Assembly: GCF_021246445.1 (NCBI RefSeq)
Contig: NZ_JAJQXW010000003.1
Span: forward strand, 1-64,000
From: Rhabdothermincola salaria
GTDB taxonomy: Bacteria; Actinomycetota; Acidimicrobiia; Acidimicrobiales; Acidimicrobilacustridaceae
Direction: 5' to 3'
DNA length: 64,000 bases
Below, one piece after another: positions 63,331 to 64,000 of the stretch (within the stretch, counting starts at the first letter, position 1; each line of letters starts with the position of its first letter). A program made the position numbers and the translations under genes. A model generated the notes under the pieces. It made no database searches and was not told the origin of the DNA. It worked only from the letters and a program-made list of their open reading frames with translations.

Positions 63331-64000
63331 TCAGCTGCAGCCGCTGGTGGTGCCGCAGCTGGGGCAGGCATGGCAGCTGCCCGAACGCTGCATGACCACG
63401 CCGCACTGCATGCACATCGGCGCATCGTGGCTCACCGTGTGGGTCTCGCGCATGACCCGGCTCGAGCTCTGCGTCTCGGCGATCAGCGTCGACACCGACT
63501 CGATCGACGGCGGATCGGAGGCGATCTCGCGACCCTGGTTGGTCTCGACGATGGTCTCCTCCACCCCCGGCAGCGTGGGCTGCATGCGCTCGGCCGTGCT
63601 GAGGATGTTCAGTTCGGCGCGCTCCTCCACCGAGAGGTATTCGAGGGCCAAGCGGCGGAACAGGTAGTCCATCAGCGAGTTGGCGATGCGGATGTCGGGA
63701 TCGTCGGTCATGCCGGCGGGCTCGAAGCGCATGCCGGTGAAGGCGTCGATGAAGCTGCGCAGCGGCACGCCGTACTGCAGGCCATGGCTCACCGAGATGG
63801 CGAAGGCGTCCATGATGCCGGCGAGGGTGGAGCCCTGCTTGGACACCCGCACGAAGATCTCGCCGGGTCGGCCGTCCTCGTACTCGCCGACGGTGACGAA
63901 CCCCTTGCAGTCGGCCACCCGGAACTCGAAGGTCTTCGAGGTGCGGGTGCGGGGCAGCTTCTGGCGGACGGGCTCGTAGACGATCCGCTCGACCACGCGC
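63331..64000 (-). CDS. nrdJ: Adenosylcobalamin-dependent ribonucleotide reductase, C-terminal part (runs off the right edge)
   Basis: About 223 residues of the C-terminus; the reading frame continues past position 64000. The visible part, FEFRVADCKGFVTVGEYEDGRPGEIFVRVSKQGS followed by AGIMDAFAISVSHGLQYGVPL, RSFIDAFTGMRFEPAGMT and IRIANSLMDYLFRRLALEYLS, is characteristic of class II (B12-dependent) ribonucleoside-diphosphate reductases of the actinobacterial NrdJ type. The end carries CMQCGVVMQRSGSCHACPSCG, a zinc-ribbon-like Cys cluster, and a final CxxxC-like redox tail (CGTTSGCS). The enzyme makes deoxyribonucleotides without oxygen and needs cobalamin. Its regulation is not visible because the start is outside the window. 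Confidence 0.95.
   Translation of the reverse strand, partial: RVVERIVYEPVRQKLPRTRTSKTFEFRVADCKGFVTVGEYEDGRPGEIFVRVSKQGSTLAGIMDAFAISVSHGLQYGVPLRSFIDAFTGMRFEPAGMTDDPDIRIANSLMDYLFRRLALEYLSVEERAELNILSTAERMQPTLPGVEETIVETNQGREIASDPPSIESVSTLIAETQSSSRVMRETHTVSHDAPMCMQCGVVMQRSGSCHACPSCGTTSGCS

Overview
The window looks like chromosome from a high-GC actinobacterium, most likely a member of the Acidimicrobiia; that placement is an inference. The evidence is a strongly GC-rich sequence, two DUF222/HNH endonuclease genes, an AfsR-type SARP regulator, an F420-type LLM oxidoreductase, a PF10081 hydrolase, a class II (B12-dependent) ribonucleotide reductase, an actinobacterial SOS box, and many start codons lying 6-8 nt after a TANNNT element (leaderless transcripts). 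I see no tRNA, rRNA, insertion sequence, CRISPR array or origin.

Layout. 0-7.2 kb: the start of a DUF222/HNH gene, a PAS histidine kinase/receiver pair, and a divergent 1506-residue REC-PAS-GGDEF-EAL protein whose cyclase motif is degenerate. 7.2-15 kb: a compact minus-strand cluster of FAD oxidoreductase, small membrane protein, TauE/SafE-like permease, pseudokinase-like protein, FHA protein and membrane Ser/Thr kinase; the first five genes overlap by 4 bp. 15-18.1 kb: a large SARP/ATPase regulator. 18.1-23.1 kb: a branched-chain-amino-acid-type ABC transporter with a fused LivH-LivM permease, a two-TM protein and an SDR. 23.4-32.6 kb: lipid or xenobiotic catabolism genes (acyl-CoA synthetase, MarR, APH-like kinase, TetR, two amidohydrolases, two acyl-CoA dehydrogenases).

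32.8-41 kb: CPBP protease, membrane alpha/beta hydrolase, acyl-CoA synthetase, enoyl-CoA hydratase, LLM oxidoreductase, SagB-like nitroreductase and a bicupin. 41-46.7 kb: a second DUF222/HNH gene, two paralogous SDRs that share an operator, and an amidohydrolase. 46.8-50.6 kb: a three-gene overlapping operon (CaiB-type CoA-transferase, epoxide-hydrolase-like protein, thiolase-like protein). 50.7-59.4 kb: an ATPase-GNAT fusion, FAH hydrolase, small membrane proteins, CoA-binding protein, esterase, a pilin-like protein with collagen-like triplets, VOC protein, thioesterase and SOS-controlled dinB. 59.5-64 kb: nitronate monooxygenase, lipoprotein, an unrecognised protein, a HEAT-like gene remnant and the 3' end of nrdJ.

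Functionally, most of the window is acyl-CoA/CoA-thioester catabolism with local regulators and palindromic operators. It is preceded by a signalling block: two-component, c-di-GMP and Ser/Thr kinase-FHA. The kinase/FHA/permease/oxidoreductase operon is the best candidate for an undescribed system. The pilin with a Gly-X-Y stalk and the SDR pair, one member of which has lost its catalytic Lys, are the next most interesting.
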